From Chryseobacterium shigense (GTDB taxonomy: Bacteria > Bacteroidota > Bacteroidia > Flavobacteriales > Weeksellaceae), in assembly GCF_014207845.1 (NCBI RefSeq), contig NZ_JACHLC010000004.1:62001-126000 (forward strand): a stretch of 64,000 nt of DNA, read 5' to 3'. A program made the position numbers and the translations under genes. Numbering within the stretch: position 1 is the first letter of the stretch; each line of letters opens with the position of its first letter. Below are positions 33,734 to 42,733 of the stretch, one piece after another. The notes beneath the pieces are model-generated. The model was not told the DNA's origin. It saw only the letters and a list, made by a program, of their open reading frames with translations, and searched no databases.

Positions 33734-35365
33734 ATGATTCTACTTTTACTTTCTTCAGTTCTTATTCTTTCAGTACTCGCGGGCTGGGGGAAAGTCATGG
33801 AAACATTCTTCGGGGTTCTCTTCGGAGGAATTTCAGGCAGTATATTATCAGGAATATTAGGTCTCAGCCTTATATGGACTATTCTGGCTTTTTTCATACC
33901 TATCAATATATATGTAGAAATACCTTTTGTATTAGCCGGAATCTTCTTTTTCTTACAAAAGAAAATATACCGGGAAATTACCCGGTTTTCAAAGAAAGAT
34001 ACCATTTTAATCGGTGCTGTTTCACTGGTTATTTTATATAGCGGCTCTTTTCATCCTTATATATTGGATCATTTCGGGTATTATGTTCCCACTATCAAAT
34101 GGATTTCAGAATATGGCCTGGTAAAAGGTATTTCCAACCTGGACCTTACACTGGGACAGATGTCTGTATGGCATATCTTCCAGGCTGGCTTTTCAGGTTT
34201 TTCAGATCCTTTTTTAAGAATCAATGCTATACTGCTGATTGTTTATACATTATATATATTTGAAAACAAAAGCTGGATCCAGTTATGTTTTGTTCCAATA
34301 TTACTTCTTTTTTCACAGTCGCCCAGTCCTGATCTTCCCGTCATTACTTTATCATTAATTATTTTAAACGAAATCATTAAAGAAAATAAAAATACAGGTC
34401 TTCTCTTTGCTTACTCAGTTTTTGTTTTTTCTATAAAGCCAACAATGATATGGCTTCCATTACTGGTATTTTTCTGCTCTTTATTTATTTTTAAACCTAA
34501 TTATAAAAACTGGATCTTAGGAACAGGAATCCTTATTTTATTCTTTATCAAAAACATCTGGATATTCGGATATCCAATATTTCCGGTTGCAGCAGGTGAT
34601 TTTGGGTTCAGCTGGAAACCTAACCCTGAAATATTAAAAATTTCATCACAATATGCTATCCTGAAAACATATGACATGCAGTATAACTATGAGGAAATTG
34701 AGAAATTCTCCTCTTTTGGTGCTGTCAGAAATTGGTTTACACTGGACGGGATCAAATCAAAAATCAATATTCTTTTCATTTTAAGTCTGATCGTTTTTTC
34801 GGTATTTGCTTTCATCAAAAAGAAAAAGGTCATTATCCTGATCTGCATTTCTGTATTAATAAAAAGTATACTGGTATTAGTTTTTTCAGCGCAATACCGC
34901 TTTTTTATCGATGTATTTTTTGTGATATTTTTCATTCTGTTTATTCATTTCAATAAAAGAAACTCTTTTATTTTCTTCACAGCGTTATGCGTATTAGTGG
35001 TAGGAATTTTAAGTTTCCCTAATACTATCCGCCAATATATTCCAAGTTTCAGACCCGGAGATTTCATGGCAGGAGTAAAAAAAGAGCAACTTTACAAACC
35101 TTCAACTTACCATTACAGGAAATTTGAAACTTTCAGAACAGGGAATTTAAAATTCAACGTATCAAAGGATTATCCTTTTAATTTCGATACTCCCGTTCCC
35201 GCCATCTCAGCAAGTTATATTTTTGACGATGTAAAAACAGGAATTTTTCCGCAATACATTGATGAAAAAAATATACGGAAAGGATTTATCTGGAAAAAAA
35301 TGACACCACAGGAAAAGCAACAGGCGGACAATGTTATCAATAATATCAAAAACACTGATAAATAG
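33734..35365 (+). CDS. Polytopic membrane protein, LIC_10190-like
   Basis: 543 residues from ATG 33734 (MILLLLSSVLILSVLAGWGK), about 12 transmembrane helices, and a soluble C-terminal tail of about 100 residues. The loop around DHFGYYVPTIKWISEYGLVK with GISNLDLTLGQMSVWHIFQA recalls the LIC_10190 membrane-protein family, which resembles GT-C glycosyltransferases such as O-antigen or dolichol-type enzymes. That assignment is from memory of motifs, so moderate. A start 27 bp upstream would lie inside the preceding terminator. Beside a GT2 gene, a role in surface glycans is plausible. Confidence 0.68.
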   Translation: MILLLLSSVLILSVLAGWGKVMETFFGVLFGGISGSILSGILGLSLIWTILAFFIPINIYVEIPFVLAGIFFFLQKKIYREITRFSKKDTILIGAVSLVILYSGSFHPYILDHFGYYVPTIKWISEYGLVKGISNLDLTLGQMSVWHIFQAGFSGFSDPFLRINAILLIVYTLYIFENKSWIQLCFVPILLLFSQSPSPDLPVITLSLIILNEIIKENKNTGLLFAYSVFVFSIKPTMIWLPLLVFFCSLFIFKPNYKNWILGTGILILFFIKNIWIFGYPIFPVAAGDFGFSWKPNPEILKISSQYAILKTYDMQYNYEEIEKFSSFGAVRNWFTLDGIKSKINILFILSLIVFSVFAFIKKKKVIILICISVLIKSILVLVFSAQYRFFIDVFFVIFFILFIHFNKRNSFIFFTALCVLVVGILSFPNTIRQYIPSFRPGDFMAGVKKEQLYKPSTYHYRKFETFRTGNLKFNVSKDYPFNFDTPVPAISASYIFDDVKTGIFPQYIDEKNIRKGFIWKKMTPQEKQQADNVINNIKNTDK

Positions 35366-35403
35366 AACAAATCCTGAAACTTTATTATCTGAAGAAAAAT
35401 AGG

Positions 35404-35411
35404 TAATTTTG
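35404..35411 (+). promoter_or_regulatory. -7 box for aroC
   Basis: TAATTTTG matches TAnnTTTG only 4 bp before the aroC ATG at 35416, implying a leaderless or nearly leaderless message. Confidence 0.5.
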
Positions 35412-35415
35412 TAAC

Positions 35416-36486
35416 ATGTTCAACACATTAGGTAATCTTCTCAGTCTTACAACATTTGGAGAAAGTCACGGCGTGGCTTATGGCGGCATCATCAATAATT
35501 TCCCGGCAGGTTTAACGGTAGATTTCGATAAAATTCAATATGAATTGGATCGGAGAAAGCCCGGCCAGTCAGCAATTGTCACTCAAAGAAAAGAAAGTGA
35601 CACCGTAAAGTTCCTTTCGGGGATCTTTGAAGGAAAAACCACAGGAACTCCAATTGGATTTATTATAGAAAACGAAAACCAGAAGTCTAAGGACTACGAT
35701 CATATTGCAGATTCGTACCGTCCGAGCCATGCAGATTTCACTTATGACCAGAAATTTGGCATCAGGGATTATCGTGGCGGTGGAAAATCTTCAGCAAGAG
35801 AAACCATCAACTGGGTGGTTGCGGGAGCTTTAGCCAAACAGCTTTTATCCGGAATCGAGATTAATGCATACGTATCTTCCGTAGGCGATATTTTCTGTGA
35901 AAAACCGTATCAGGCTTTAGACTTTTCAAAAACGGAAAGCAATGACGTCCGCTGTCCGGATGCTGAAACAGCCGAAAAAATGATCGAAAGAATCAAAGAG
36001 ATCAAGAAAGAAGGCAATACCATCGGCGGAACTGTTACCTGTGTGATCAAAAATGTTCCTGTAGGTATCGGAGAACCCATATTTTCCAAACTTCAGGCTG
36101 AACTTGGCAAAGCCATGTTGAATATCAACGCCTGCAAAGGGTTTGAGTACGGAAGCGGTTTCTGCGGTGCTAAAATGACAGGCAAAGAACATAACGATGC
36201 CTTCAATACGGATTTCACCACAAAATCCAATCTTTCAGGAGGAATCCAGGGAGGAATTTCCAATGGGATGGATATTTATTTCCGTGCTGCATTCAAACCT
36301 GTAGCCACTATTTTAAGACCTCAGGACAGTGTGGATAAACATGGAAATCCCGTAGTTGTAGAAGGAAAAGGGCGCCATGATCCATGTGTAGTGCCAAGAG
36401 CCGTTCCCATTGTGGAAAGTCTTGCCGCGTTTGTGCTGGCCGATCTGTTTTTAATTAACAAAACAAGAAACATCAATAATTTTTAA
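35416..36486 (+). CDS. aroC: Chorismate synthase
   Basis: 356 residues, the family length. FMN-site His in FGESHGVA (H18), [32 protein letters not shown] (117-130) and the C-terminal [13 protein letters not shown]. Converts EPSP to chorismate, the final shikimate step. No other aro genes adjacent. Confidence 0.97.
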   Translation: MFNTLGNLLSLTTFGESHGVAYGGIINNFPAGLTVDFDKIQYELDRRKPGQSAIVTQRKESDTVKFLSGIFEGKTTGTPIGFIIENENQKSKDYDHIADSYRPSHADFTYDQKFGIRDYRGGGKSSARETINWVVAGALAKQLLSGIEINAYVSSVGDIFCEKPYQALDFSKTESNDVRCPDAETAEKMIERIKEIKKEGNTIGGTVTCVIKNVPVGIGEPIFSKLQAELGKAMLNINACKGFEYGSGFCGAKMTGKEHNDAFNTDFTTKSNLSGGIQGGISNGMDIYFRAAFKPVATILRPQDSVDKHGNPVVVEGKGRHDPCVVPRAVPIVESLAAFVLADLFLINKTRNINNF

Positions 36487-36501
36487 CACCTATTTTTGAT
36501 A

Positions 36502-37065
36502 ATGAAAAACTACTGGGATCAGGGAATTTCTTTTGAAGAATACATCACCATTGCAAAAGAAAGATTAGAAAATCCTTCCAACCAACAGGAAACCGAATAT
36601 AAGCAATACTATGAGCTTGGACTTCAGAGAATGGACAGAACTTTAAAGAAGTATGTTCCGGATGAAGAACAGCTAAAAGAATTAACCTCTAAAAATTTTG
36701 ACGGAAAAATACTGATCATTTCAGAAGCCTGGTGTGGTGATGCAAGCGCAACCGTTCCTGCTCTTGTTACTTTCTTCAAAGGACACAATGAGGTGAAGAT
36801 TTTCCTGAGAGACAGCGATAAAAGCCTGATCAGTCAATACCTGACCAATGGTACGGAATCTATTCCCAAAGTAATCATTCTCGATAAGGATTTCAATGTA
36901 AAGAATTCATGGGGCCCTCGTCCGAAATACGGATATGAGCTCTTAATGAAGCACAAGGCTGATCCTGAAGCTTATCCTAAAGACAATTTCTACAACGACC
37001 TGCAGCTGTACTATGCCAAAAACAGAGGTAAAGATGCCGTTCAGGAAATTCTAGAACTCTTATAA
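36502..37065 (+). CDS. Thioredoxin-fold protein with a single active-site Cys
   Basis: 187 residues from ATG 36502 (an in-frame TTG at 36496 is unlikely). The thioredoxin_9-type fold has W77-C78-G79-D80 in ISEAWCGDASATVPALV, then cis-Pro in TESIPKVIILD. The second Cys of CxxC is replaced by Ala, so ordinary dithiol chemistry is lost. It might work as a monothiol enzyme or bind iron-sulfur or other partners. Family common in Bacteroidetes; substrate unknown. Third in a row with TlpA-like 37110. Confidence 0.82.
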   Translation: MKNYWDQGISFEEYITIAKERLENPSNQQETEYKQYYELGLQRMDRTLKKYVPDEEQLKELTSKNFDGKILIISEAWCGDASATVPALVTFFKGHNEVKIFLRDSDKSLISQYLTNGTESIPKVIILDKDFNVKNSWGPRPKYGYELLMKHKADPEAYPKDNFYNDLQLYYAKNRGKDAVQEILELL

Positions 37066-37109
37066 TAAAATTGAATCCCAGACGGCAACAATAACAGTAA
37101 AGATCAACT

Positions 37110-37649
37110 ATGAAAAAGAATATCATCTATCTTGTCCTTATCATCATTATCGGTGTGGTAGCTTTCGTTCCGGGAGTAAAAGAATTCCTGAGAAATCAGT
37201 TTTTCCCGATTGCCACCATTGAAAATGCCGTACATGTAAGTGAGGAAGATTATGACATTGAGCTGAAAGGGATCAATGTACCCAGCACCAATCTTAAGAC
37301 TTTCAAGAACAAACCCGTTTTTCTTAACTTCTGGGGAACATGGTGCCCTCCGTGCAGAAAAGAATGGCCTACAATCCAGAAATTATATGATTCCCGAAAA
37401 GGAAATGTAGATTTTGTTCTTATCGCCATGAACGACAAAGAAGAAGATGTAAAAAAGTTTTTAAAAGAAAATAATTATTCAGTTCCTGTATATATTGCCC
37501 AAAGTCCTATTTCCGAGAAAATTCTTCCCAAAGTATTCCCTACCACTTTTCTTATTGATCAGCACGGAAGAATTATCATTAAAGAAGATGCCTACAGGGA
37601 TTGGAACACAGAGACTGTGCATCAGTTCATTGACAATATCATAAAGTAA
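37110..37649 (+). CDS. Membrane-anchored TlpA-like thioredoxin
   Basis: 179 residues. N-terminal membrane anchor (2-20, very hydrophobic) and periplasmic thioredoxin domain with W78-CPPC (C79, C82) in FLNFWGTWCPPCRKEWP, cis-Pro in PKVFPTTFLID. TlpA/ResA-type proteins reduce disulfides of cytochrome c apoproteins or other exported thiols. Start ATG 37110. Lies 44 bp behind the single-Cys thioredoxin-fold gene; perhaps cotranscribed. Confidence 0.88.
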   Translation: MKKNIIYLVLIIIIGVVAFVPGVKEFLRNQFFPIATIENAVHVSEEDYDIELKGINVPSTNLKTFKNKPVFLNFWGTWCPPCRKEWPTIQKLYDSRKGNVDFVLIAMNDKEEDVKKFLKENNYSVPVYIAQSPISEKILPKVFPTTFLIDQHGRIIIKEDAYRDWNTETVHQFIDNIIK

Positions 37650-37734
37650 ATTTTTTAACTAAATTTTATAATGGATTTGGTATGGAATTTGCGAAATTTA
37701 CTTCGTTGAAAAATTATTAAAACTAAACACAAAA

Positions 37735-38076
37735 ATGAAATATTCAAAACTGAATCTTGCAAAAGAAGCCATAAGCCACAAAGGCTTCGTAAAAAAAATC
37801 CCTGATATTTTCAGAATGGTTAAACTATGGAGAAAAGGAGAATATCCGATGAGATCCATCGATATCATCCTTCCTCTTCTGGGGCTTTTATATGTAATCT
37901 CCCCTATTGACTTGCTTCCTGAGTTTGCTGTACCTGTTTTAGGGGTTATGGATGACTTAGCAGTACTGTCATTAACCATTCCAAAGCTTATCAAAGAAGT
38001 GGATAAATTTTTACTGTGGGAAGCCGAGCAAAGGCTTAGAGGCACTAAAGTTATCGATGCAGAAATTGTAAAATAA
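37735..38076 (+). CDS. YkvA-family (DUF1232) membrane protein
   Basis: 113 residues. DUF1232 signature: SIDIILPLLGLLYVISPIDL followed by LPEFAVPVLGVMDDLAVLSL, with PIDLLPE-x-DD hallmark. Two short hydrophobic hairpin segments and a basic N terminus. Function of the family is poorly known. Independent gene. Confidence 0.88.
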   Translation: MKYSKLNLAKEAISHKGFVKKIPDIFRMVKLWRKGEYPMRSIDIILPLLGLLYVISPIDLLPEFAVPVLGVMDDLAVLSLTIPKLIKEVDKFLLWEAEQRLRGTKVIDAEIVK

Positions 38077-38095
38077 TAATTTACAGAAATATTCT

Positions 38096-38136
38096 TTAAG
38101 CCATCATGAAACATTTCAGGGTGGTTTTTTATTTGA
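38096..38136 (+). terminator. Weak terminator after the YkvA gene
   Basis: AAGCCATC and GGTGGTTT can pair over 8 bp (two G-T) around ATGAAACATTTCAG, followed by TTTATTT. Confidence 0.45.
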
Positions 38137-38165
38137 CAAAATTTTTAAGCCTTATTTCAAATGAT

Positions 38166-38173
38166 TAAATTTG
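38166..38173 (+). promoter_or_regulatory. -7 box for the UMP synthase gene
   Basis: TAAATTTG matches TAnnTTTG, 19 bp before ATG 38193. A TTTG is 30 bp further up, longer than usual. Confidence 0.45.
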
Positions 38174-38192
38174 CAGTATCTAATAAAAAATA

Positions 38193-39572
38193 ATGGAAAG
38201 TAAAAAAGAGTTTTTCTTAGAGTGCTACAAGCTGGGCATCATCAAATTCGGAAGATTTACCTTAAAAAGTGGTATTGAGAGTCCATTTTATGTAGACCTG
38301 AGACCTTTGGCTTCAGACCCTAAAATCTTAAAGAATCTGGCTAATTATCTATTGGAAATGCTTCCGCTGGATAATTTTGATCTCATCTGCGGAGTGCCCT
38401 ATGCTGCCCTTCCAATGGCCACTGCAATGTCTCTGGAAAGCTATATCCCATTAATTATTAAAAGAAAAGAAGCAAAAAGCTACGGAACAAAAAAGCTGAT
38501 TGAAGGAATTTATCAGAAAGGCCAGAACTGTCTTTTGGTAGAAGACGTGATCACTTCCGGAAAATCTCTTGTGGAAACTATTGCAGAGGTAGAGCAGGAA
38601 GACCTTAAAGTAGCCGATATCGTTGTAGTTCTTGACAGAGAGCAAGGCGGAAAACAATTGTTAGAAAGCAAAGGGTACAGAGTTCATACACTTTTCAATA
38701 TTTCAGAAGTTTGTGCCATTCTTCAGGAAACCGGAGAACTGTCTGATGAAGAAGTAAAAAGAATCCAGGATTTCCTTCAGGGAAACCATATTCAGTTTGA
38801 AGAGAAAGCAAGAAGTTCTTATGAACAGAAATTAGAACATGCACAGCATTCAGTTTCTAAAAAACTACTGGAAACCGCTTTAGCAAAAAAATCAAACCTG
38901 ATTGCATCGGCAGACGTTACTACAACACAGGCACTGCTTGCTCTTGCTGAAAAAGTAGGCCCTCACATTATTGCATTAAAAACTCATATTGATATTATTT
39001 CGGATTTTGATTACGAAAAAACAATTGTTCCGTTAAAAGCACTGGCCGAAAAACATCAGTTCTTATTAATGGAGGACAGAAAATTTGCAGATATCGGTAA
39101 TACACAGGAACTGCAGTTTACCAGCGGCGTATTTAAAATTACAGATTGGGCAGATTTTGTCACTTCACAAGTGATCGGAGGATTTGAATCTTTAGACTGC
39201 TTCAAAAATGTAGGTGTTGTAGCAATTGTGGGGATGTCTTCCAAAGGGACCCTAACCACAGCCAGCTATCGTGAGGAGGCTTTAAAAGTAGCATTATCGC
39301 ATCCAAATGTAATCGGGGGCGTATCACAGAACCAGATTCCTGAAGAACTGTTACTGTTCACCCCGGGTGTTAATCTTGCGGATTCAGGAGACGGAAAAGG
39401 ACAGCAGTACAATACCCCTGAACATGTTTTCAAAATGCTTCACTCCGATTTTATTATTGTAGGAAGGGGAATTTACAAATCTGATGATCCCGAAACCGCA
39501 GCCATTACCTATAAAAATGAGGGCTGGAACGCTTATGTTAATTCTTTACAAAAAAACGCAGTACAGGGCTAA
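38193..39572 (+). CDS. Bifunctional orotate phosphoribosyltransferase / OMP decarboxylase (UMP synthase)
   Basis: 459 residues in one open frame. N-terminal OPRT (about 1-200) carries the PRPP loop CLLVEDVITSGKS (113-125). The C-terminal OMP decarboxylase (about 215-459) has the catalytic D295-R-K297-F-A-D300 in LLMEDRKFADIGNT and the phosphate-binding GRGIYKSDD. It makes UMP from orotate in two steps. The order OPRT-ODC and the EDRKFADIGNT form are those of the eukaryotic UMPS type, not of the common bacterial pyrE/pyrF. See findings. Confidence 0.94.
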   Translation: MESKKEFFLECYKLGIIKFGRFTLKSGIESPFYVDLRPLASDPKILKNLANYLLEMLPLDNFDLICGVPYAALPMATAMSLESYIPLIIKRKEAKSYGTKKLIEGIYQKGQNCLLVEDVITSGKSLVETIAEVEQEDLKVADIVVVLDREQGGKQLLESKGYRVHTLFNISEVCAILQETGELSDEEVKRIQDFLQGNHIQFEEKARSSYEQKLEHAQHSVSKKLLETALAKKSNLIASADVTTTQALLALAEKVGPHIIALKTHIDIISDFDYEKTIVPLKALAEKHQFLLMEDRKFADIGNTQELQFTSGVFKITDWADFVTSQVIGGFESLDCFKNVGVVAIVGMSSKGTLTTASYREEALKVALSHPNVIGGVSQNQIPEELLLFTPGVNLADSGDGKGQQYNTPEHVFKMLHSDFIIVGRGIYKSDDPETAAITYKNEGWNAYVNSLQKNAVQG

Positions 39573-39601
39573 AATCCTGCTGAATATATTCAAAATAAGT
39601 T

Positions 39602-39609
39602 TATATTTG
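39602..39609 (+). promoter_or_regulatory. -7 box for the 39627 gene
   Basis: TATATTTG matches TAnnTTTG, 17 bp before a TTG start. Confidence 0.45.
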
Positions 39610-39626
39610 GGCTTTATCACAGGATA

Positions 39627-42449
39627 TTGAAAAAGATTACCACTTGCCTTGTTTTGTTTTGGGGAATTGTACAGGTTTCTGGGCAAAAAGACAGCATATA
39701 TATTGAAGCGAAATTATCTGCCGACAGAAAAACACTGGAGGTTAACCAGGAGATTGTATATTACAATAATTCCGATAAGGACCTGCAGTCTGTAAAGCTT
39801 CTAAACTGGGTTTCTGCTTACAATAAAAAAGGGACCTCATTAGTCTACAGGAAACTGGAAGACAGGAACAGTGACCTTCATTTTGCTAAAACTGATGAGC
39901 TGGGTAAACTTCTGGATTTGCAGATTAAGAACCAGGAACAGCAAACGGTTTCAGTAAATTCCAATACAGATGAGAATCTTTTTCTTCCTTTAACACAGGC
40001 TTTGAAGCCGGGCGAAAGCACCAGATTACAGCTTCATTACAGAATGCACCTTCCTGACAAAAAGTTTACGGGCTACGGTACTTCTGATCAGATTACCGCA
40101 TTAAAATATTTCTTTATTGTTCCGGATCACTTTGATCCGGACAATATTTCCAAAAGAAACTACCATGATATTGAAGAATCTGTGAGTTTCAATACTTTCT
40201 GGACTGTTAATTTTGATCTTCCACCCAACAGCTTTATAGAAAGTAACCTGCCACAGATCCAGATGAATGCATTCAAAGGCTATCTTGATTCTGATCCTGA
40301 ATTTGTAATCTCAGAGAGCGGACTTCCTTCTATAAAAGTAAATATAGATGGCGCAGATACTGAAGTTAAATTCGGATATAATCTGAAACCGGAAGAAAAA
40401 CAGAATCTTGAATTTTACCTGCCTTTACATTTGAAATTCATTAAAGAGAAAATAGGTTTTCTTCCGAAAAATCTTTTTATTTCGGACAAATTCAGGGCTT
40501 TGGAAGACTTTTTCGGGAATAATGATATTACATTCTGGAAATTCAGATTCCAGCTGTTTACCGACTCGGAAAAAACGGATCTTGACTATTTCGGAATCAT
40601 CACAAAAAAGATTCTTGACGAAAACATTATTGCGGATAAACAAAAAAATCACTGGTTCAAAAACGGTTTAAAATCTTATCTTGAAATTCAGTATTTACAG
40701 AAATTTTATAAAGATGCCAAGCTATTGGGTACTTTACCTGAGACTAAAGTGTTCGGGGTAAAACCATTAAAATTATTCCATGCGTCCAAAGTAAAACTTA
40801 TAGACCGTTATGGGCTGGCTTATCAATATATCATGTCCCAGAACCTGGATCAGAAGATCAGTGAAAACTTTACCGTTCTGAGCAACTTTAATGATATGGC
40901 TGTCAGCAGTTTTGAAACCGGAAGCCTTTTCAATTATACCGCTGAAAAGATGGGCTATGATCGTTTCAATGATATTGTGAAAGATTATATCGCCAAAAAT
41001 ACAGATAAGAAAACTGAGCCCGAAGAATTTCTTAAAGAGCTGGCTGAACAAGAAAAAACATCAGGATATCTCACCAGTTTTTTAAAACAAAAGAACAGGG
41101 TTAATTTCAGGATGAAAAATATCCGGAAAGAGGATGATTCCTTAAACATCAAAATCGGTAAAAATACAGATTCTCCAATCCCTGTACGGCTTGAAACACA
41201 AACAAGCGAAGGCGAAATAAAATCCTACTGGATAGAAACCCAGGAAAACGAAAGAATCACAAATTTTGCGATTCCTGCTTCGGAAGATATTCACAAAGTA
41301 ACTCTGAATTCGGACTATATTTTCCCTGAATCTAGATACCGCGACAACTTTTTATACGCAAAAGGCCTGTTTTCGAATGCAAAGAAAATAAAGTTCAAGC
41401 TTATTAAAGACATCCCCAATCCTGAATACAACGAAATATATATCAGCCCGAGGGTCCGTTTTAACAATACTTACGATAAATTCCTTTTGGGAGTGAATCT
41501 TAAAAACCAGTCGTTCTTCGATCAGAAGTTTCTGTATTCCTTCACTCCAACTTACAGTACGGGAACAGGAAAACTTACCGGATCAGGAGCTATCTCCTAC
41601 TCTTTTCTGCCTGCTGAAAGTATTTTCAGAAGCATTACTTTTGGGGTATCCGGCGCTTATTACCATTATGATTACGGCCTGGCTTACAGAAAGGGTTCTA
41701 TATTTTCCAATTTCAACTTCAGGAAAAATCCGCGAAGTACGGTAAGCAGAAGCTTAGGTTTTTCTTACAATTATCTGGAGAGAGATCTGAGCCCCAAAAT
41801 GATTGCCAGCAAAGATTATGACAAATATAACCTCTGGAGTGCAGGATATGGCTACAGCGACAGCCAGATGATCCATGAAAAGAGTTTAAGCTTAAGCACA
41901 CAAGGTATGGAGGACTTCAACAAAATAACTGCTGAAGGATTTTACAGATGGGAATTTGCTCCGAAACAAAAATTAAGCGTCAGGTTATTTGCCGGTTATT
42001 TCTTAAGAAATGATACGCGTAATAACACATTCAACTACGGAATTTCAAGAGTATCAAATTATTCTTTCTCTTATAATTTATTGGGAGAAAGTGCTAACAG
42101 CGGCCTTCTTTCACAGCAGTTTATCCTGGCTGACGGTGGCTTCAAATCTTTCATACCGGGATCTGTCAATCAGTGGATTTCTTCTCTTAATGTAGACTCA
42201 AGTGTTTGGAAGATATTTCATGTGTATGCAGACGCAGGGATCTATAAAAACAAAAACCGCCCTGCCGAGTTTATCTGGGACAGCGGTATTAAAGTAAGGC
42301 TTATTCCTGATTTTCTTGAAATTTATTTCCCTATACAGTCTTCATTAGGCTTTGAGCCTTCTTTCAAGGATTATGCAAAACGCATCAGATATACATTGGT
42401 ATTAAACCTAGGAGCAGTCATTAATGCTGCAAGAAGAGGATGGTATTAA
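39627..42449 (+). CDS. Large outer-membrane protein with M1-aminopeptidase-like N-terminal part and C-terminal barrel
   Basis: 940 residues. TTG start at 39627 (no upstream in-frame ATG), followed by a signal peptide (KKITTCLVLFWGIVQVSGQ). Residues about 20-230 resemble the N-terminal beta domain of M1 aminopeptidases, and about 240-500 a peptidase-like helical domain. I see no HExxH; HWFKNGLKSYLEIQ stands where the zinc helix would be, so it is probably inactive. From about 610 to the end is a barrel-like domain with alternating aromatic strands (FLLGVNLKNQSFFDQ, YAKRIRYTLVLNLGAVINAA). It probably resides in the outer membrane. Function unknown. Confidence 0.7.
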   Translation: MKKITTCLVLFWGIVQVSGQKDSIYIEAKLSADRKTLEVNQEIVYYNNSDKDLQSVKLLNWVSAYNKKGTSLVYRKLEDRNSDLHFAKTDELGKLLDLQIKNQEQQTVSVNSNTDENLFLPLTQALKPGESTRLQLHYRMHLPDKKFTGYGTSDQITALKYFFIVPDHFDPDNISKRNYHDIEESVSFNTFWTVNFDLPPNSFIESNLPQIQMNAFKGYLDSDPEFVISESGLPSIKVNIDGADTEVKFGYNLKPEEKQNLEFYLPLHLKFIKEKIGFLPKNLFISDKFRALEDFFGNNDITFWKFRFQLFTDSEKTDLDYFGIITKKILDENIIADKQKNHWFKNGLKSYLEIQYLQKFYKDAKLLGTLPETKVFGVKPLKLFHASKVKLIDRYGLAYQYIMSQNLDQKISENFTVLSNFNDMAVSSFETGSLFNYTAEKMGYDRFNDIVKDYIAKNTDKKTEPEEFLKELAEQEKTSGYLTSFLKQKNRVNFRMKNIRKEDDSLNIKIGKNTDSPIPVRLETQTSEGEIKSYWIETQENERITNFAIPASEDIHKVTLNSDYIFPESRYRDNFLYAKGLFSNAKKIKFKLIKDIPNPEYNEIYISPRVRFNNTYDKFLLGVNLKNQSFFDQKFLYSFTPTYSTGTGKLTGSGAISYSFLPAESIFRSITFGVSGAYYHYDYGLAYRKGSIFSNFNFRKNPRSTVSRSLGFSYNYLERDLSPKMIASKDYDKYNLWSAGYGYSDSQMIHEKSLSLSTQGMEDFNKITAEGFYRWEFAPKQKLSVRLFAGYFLRNDTRNNTFNYGISRVSNYSFSYNLLGESANSGLLSQQFILADGGFKSFIPGSVNQWISSLNVDSSVWKIFHVYADAGIYKNKNRPAEFIWDSGIKVRLIPDFLEIYFPIQSSLGFEPSFKDYAKRIRYTLVLNLGAVINAARRGWY

Positions 42450-42456
42450 CATAAAA

Positions 42457-42485
42457 AAGCAACTGTTGTAAAAACAGCTGCTTCT
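42457..42485. terminator. Hairpin terminator
   Basis: AAGCAACTGTT and AACAGCTGCTT form an 11-bp stem with one mismatch, A/T tracts on both sides. Confidence 0.65.
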
Positions 42486-42677
42486 TTAACATGTTATATT
42501 TGAAAACTAACTTTAATATTTTTAAAATAAACATTCTTGTTTGTATTCAATACATAACAAATACAATACCATAAAAATCAAATCATCATAAATACTTCCA
42601 ATGAAGCGAAATATTTTTCCTTCCATTTGAAATATTGCGAAAATTTTAAATAAAATCATATTATCCGGTTACATAAA

Positions 42678-42712
42678 AATTCCGGGCCATTTCTTCGAAA
42701 TGGCCCGGAATT
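42678..42712 (-). terminator. Strong terminator of the T9SS substrate gene
   Basis: AATTCCGGGCCATTTC (42678-42693) pairs perfectly with GAAATGGCCCGGAATT (42697-42712) around TTC, with a T-tract when read leftward. Confidence 0.9.
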
Positions 42713-42733
42713 CTATTGATAAAGAAACTAAAA

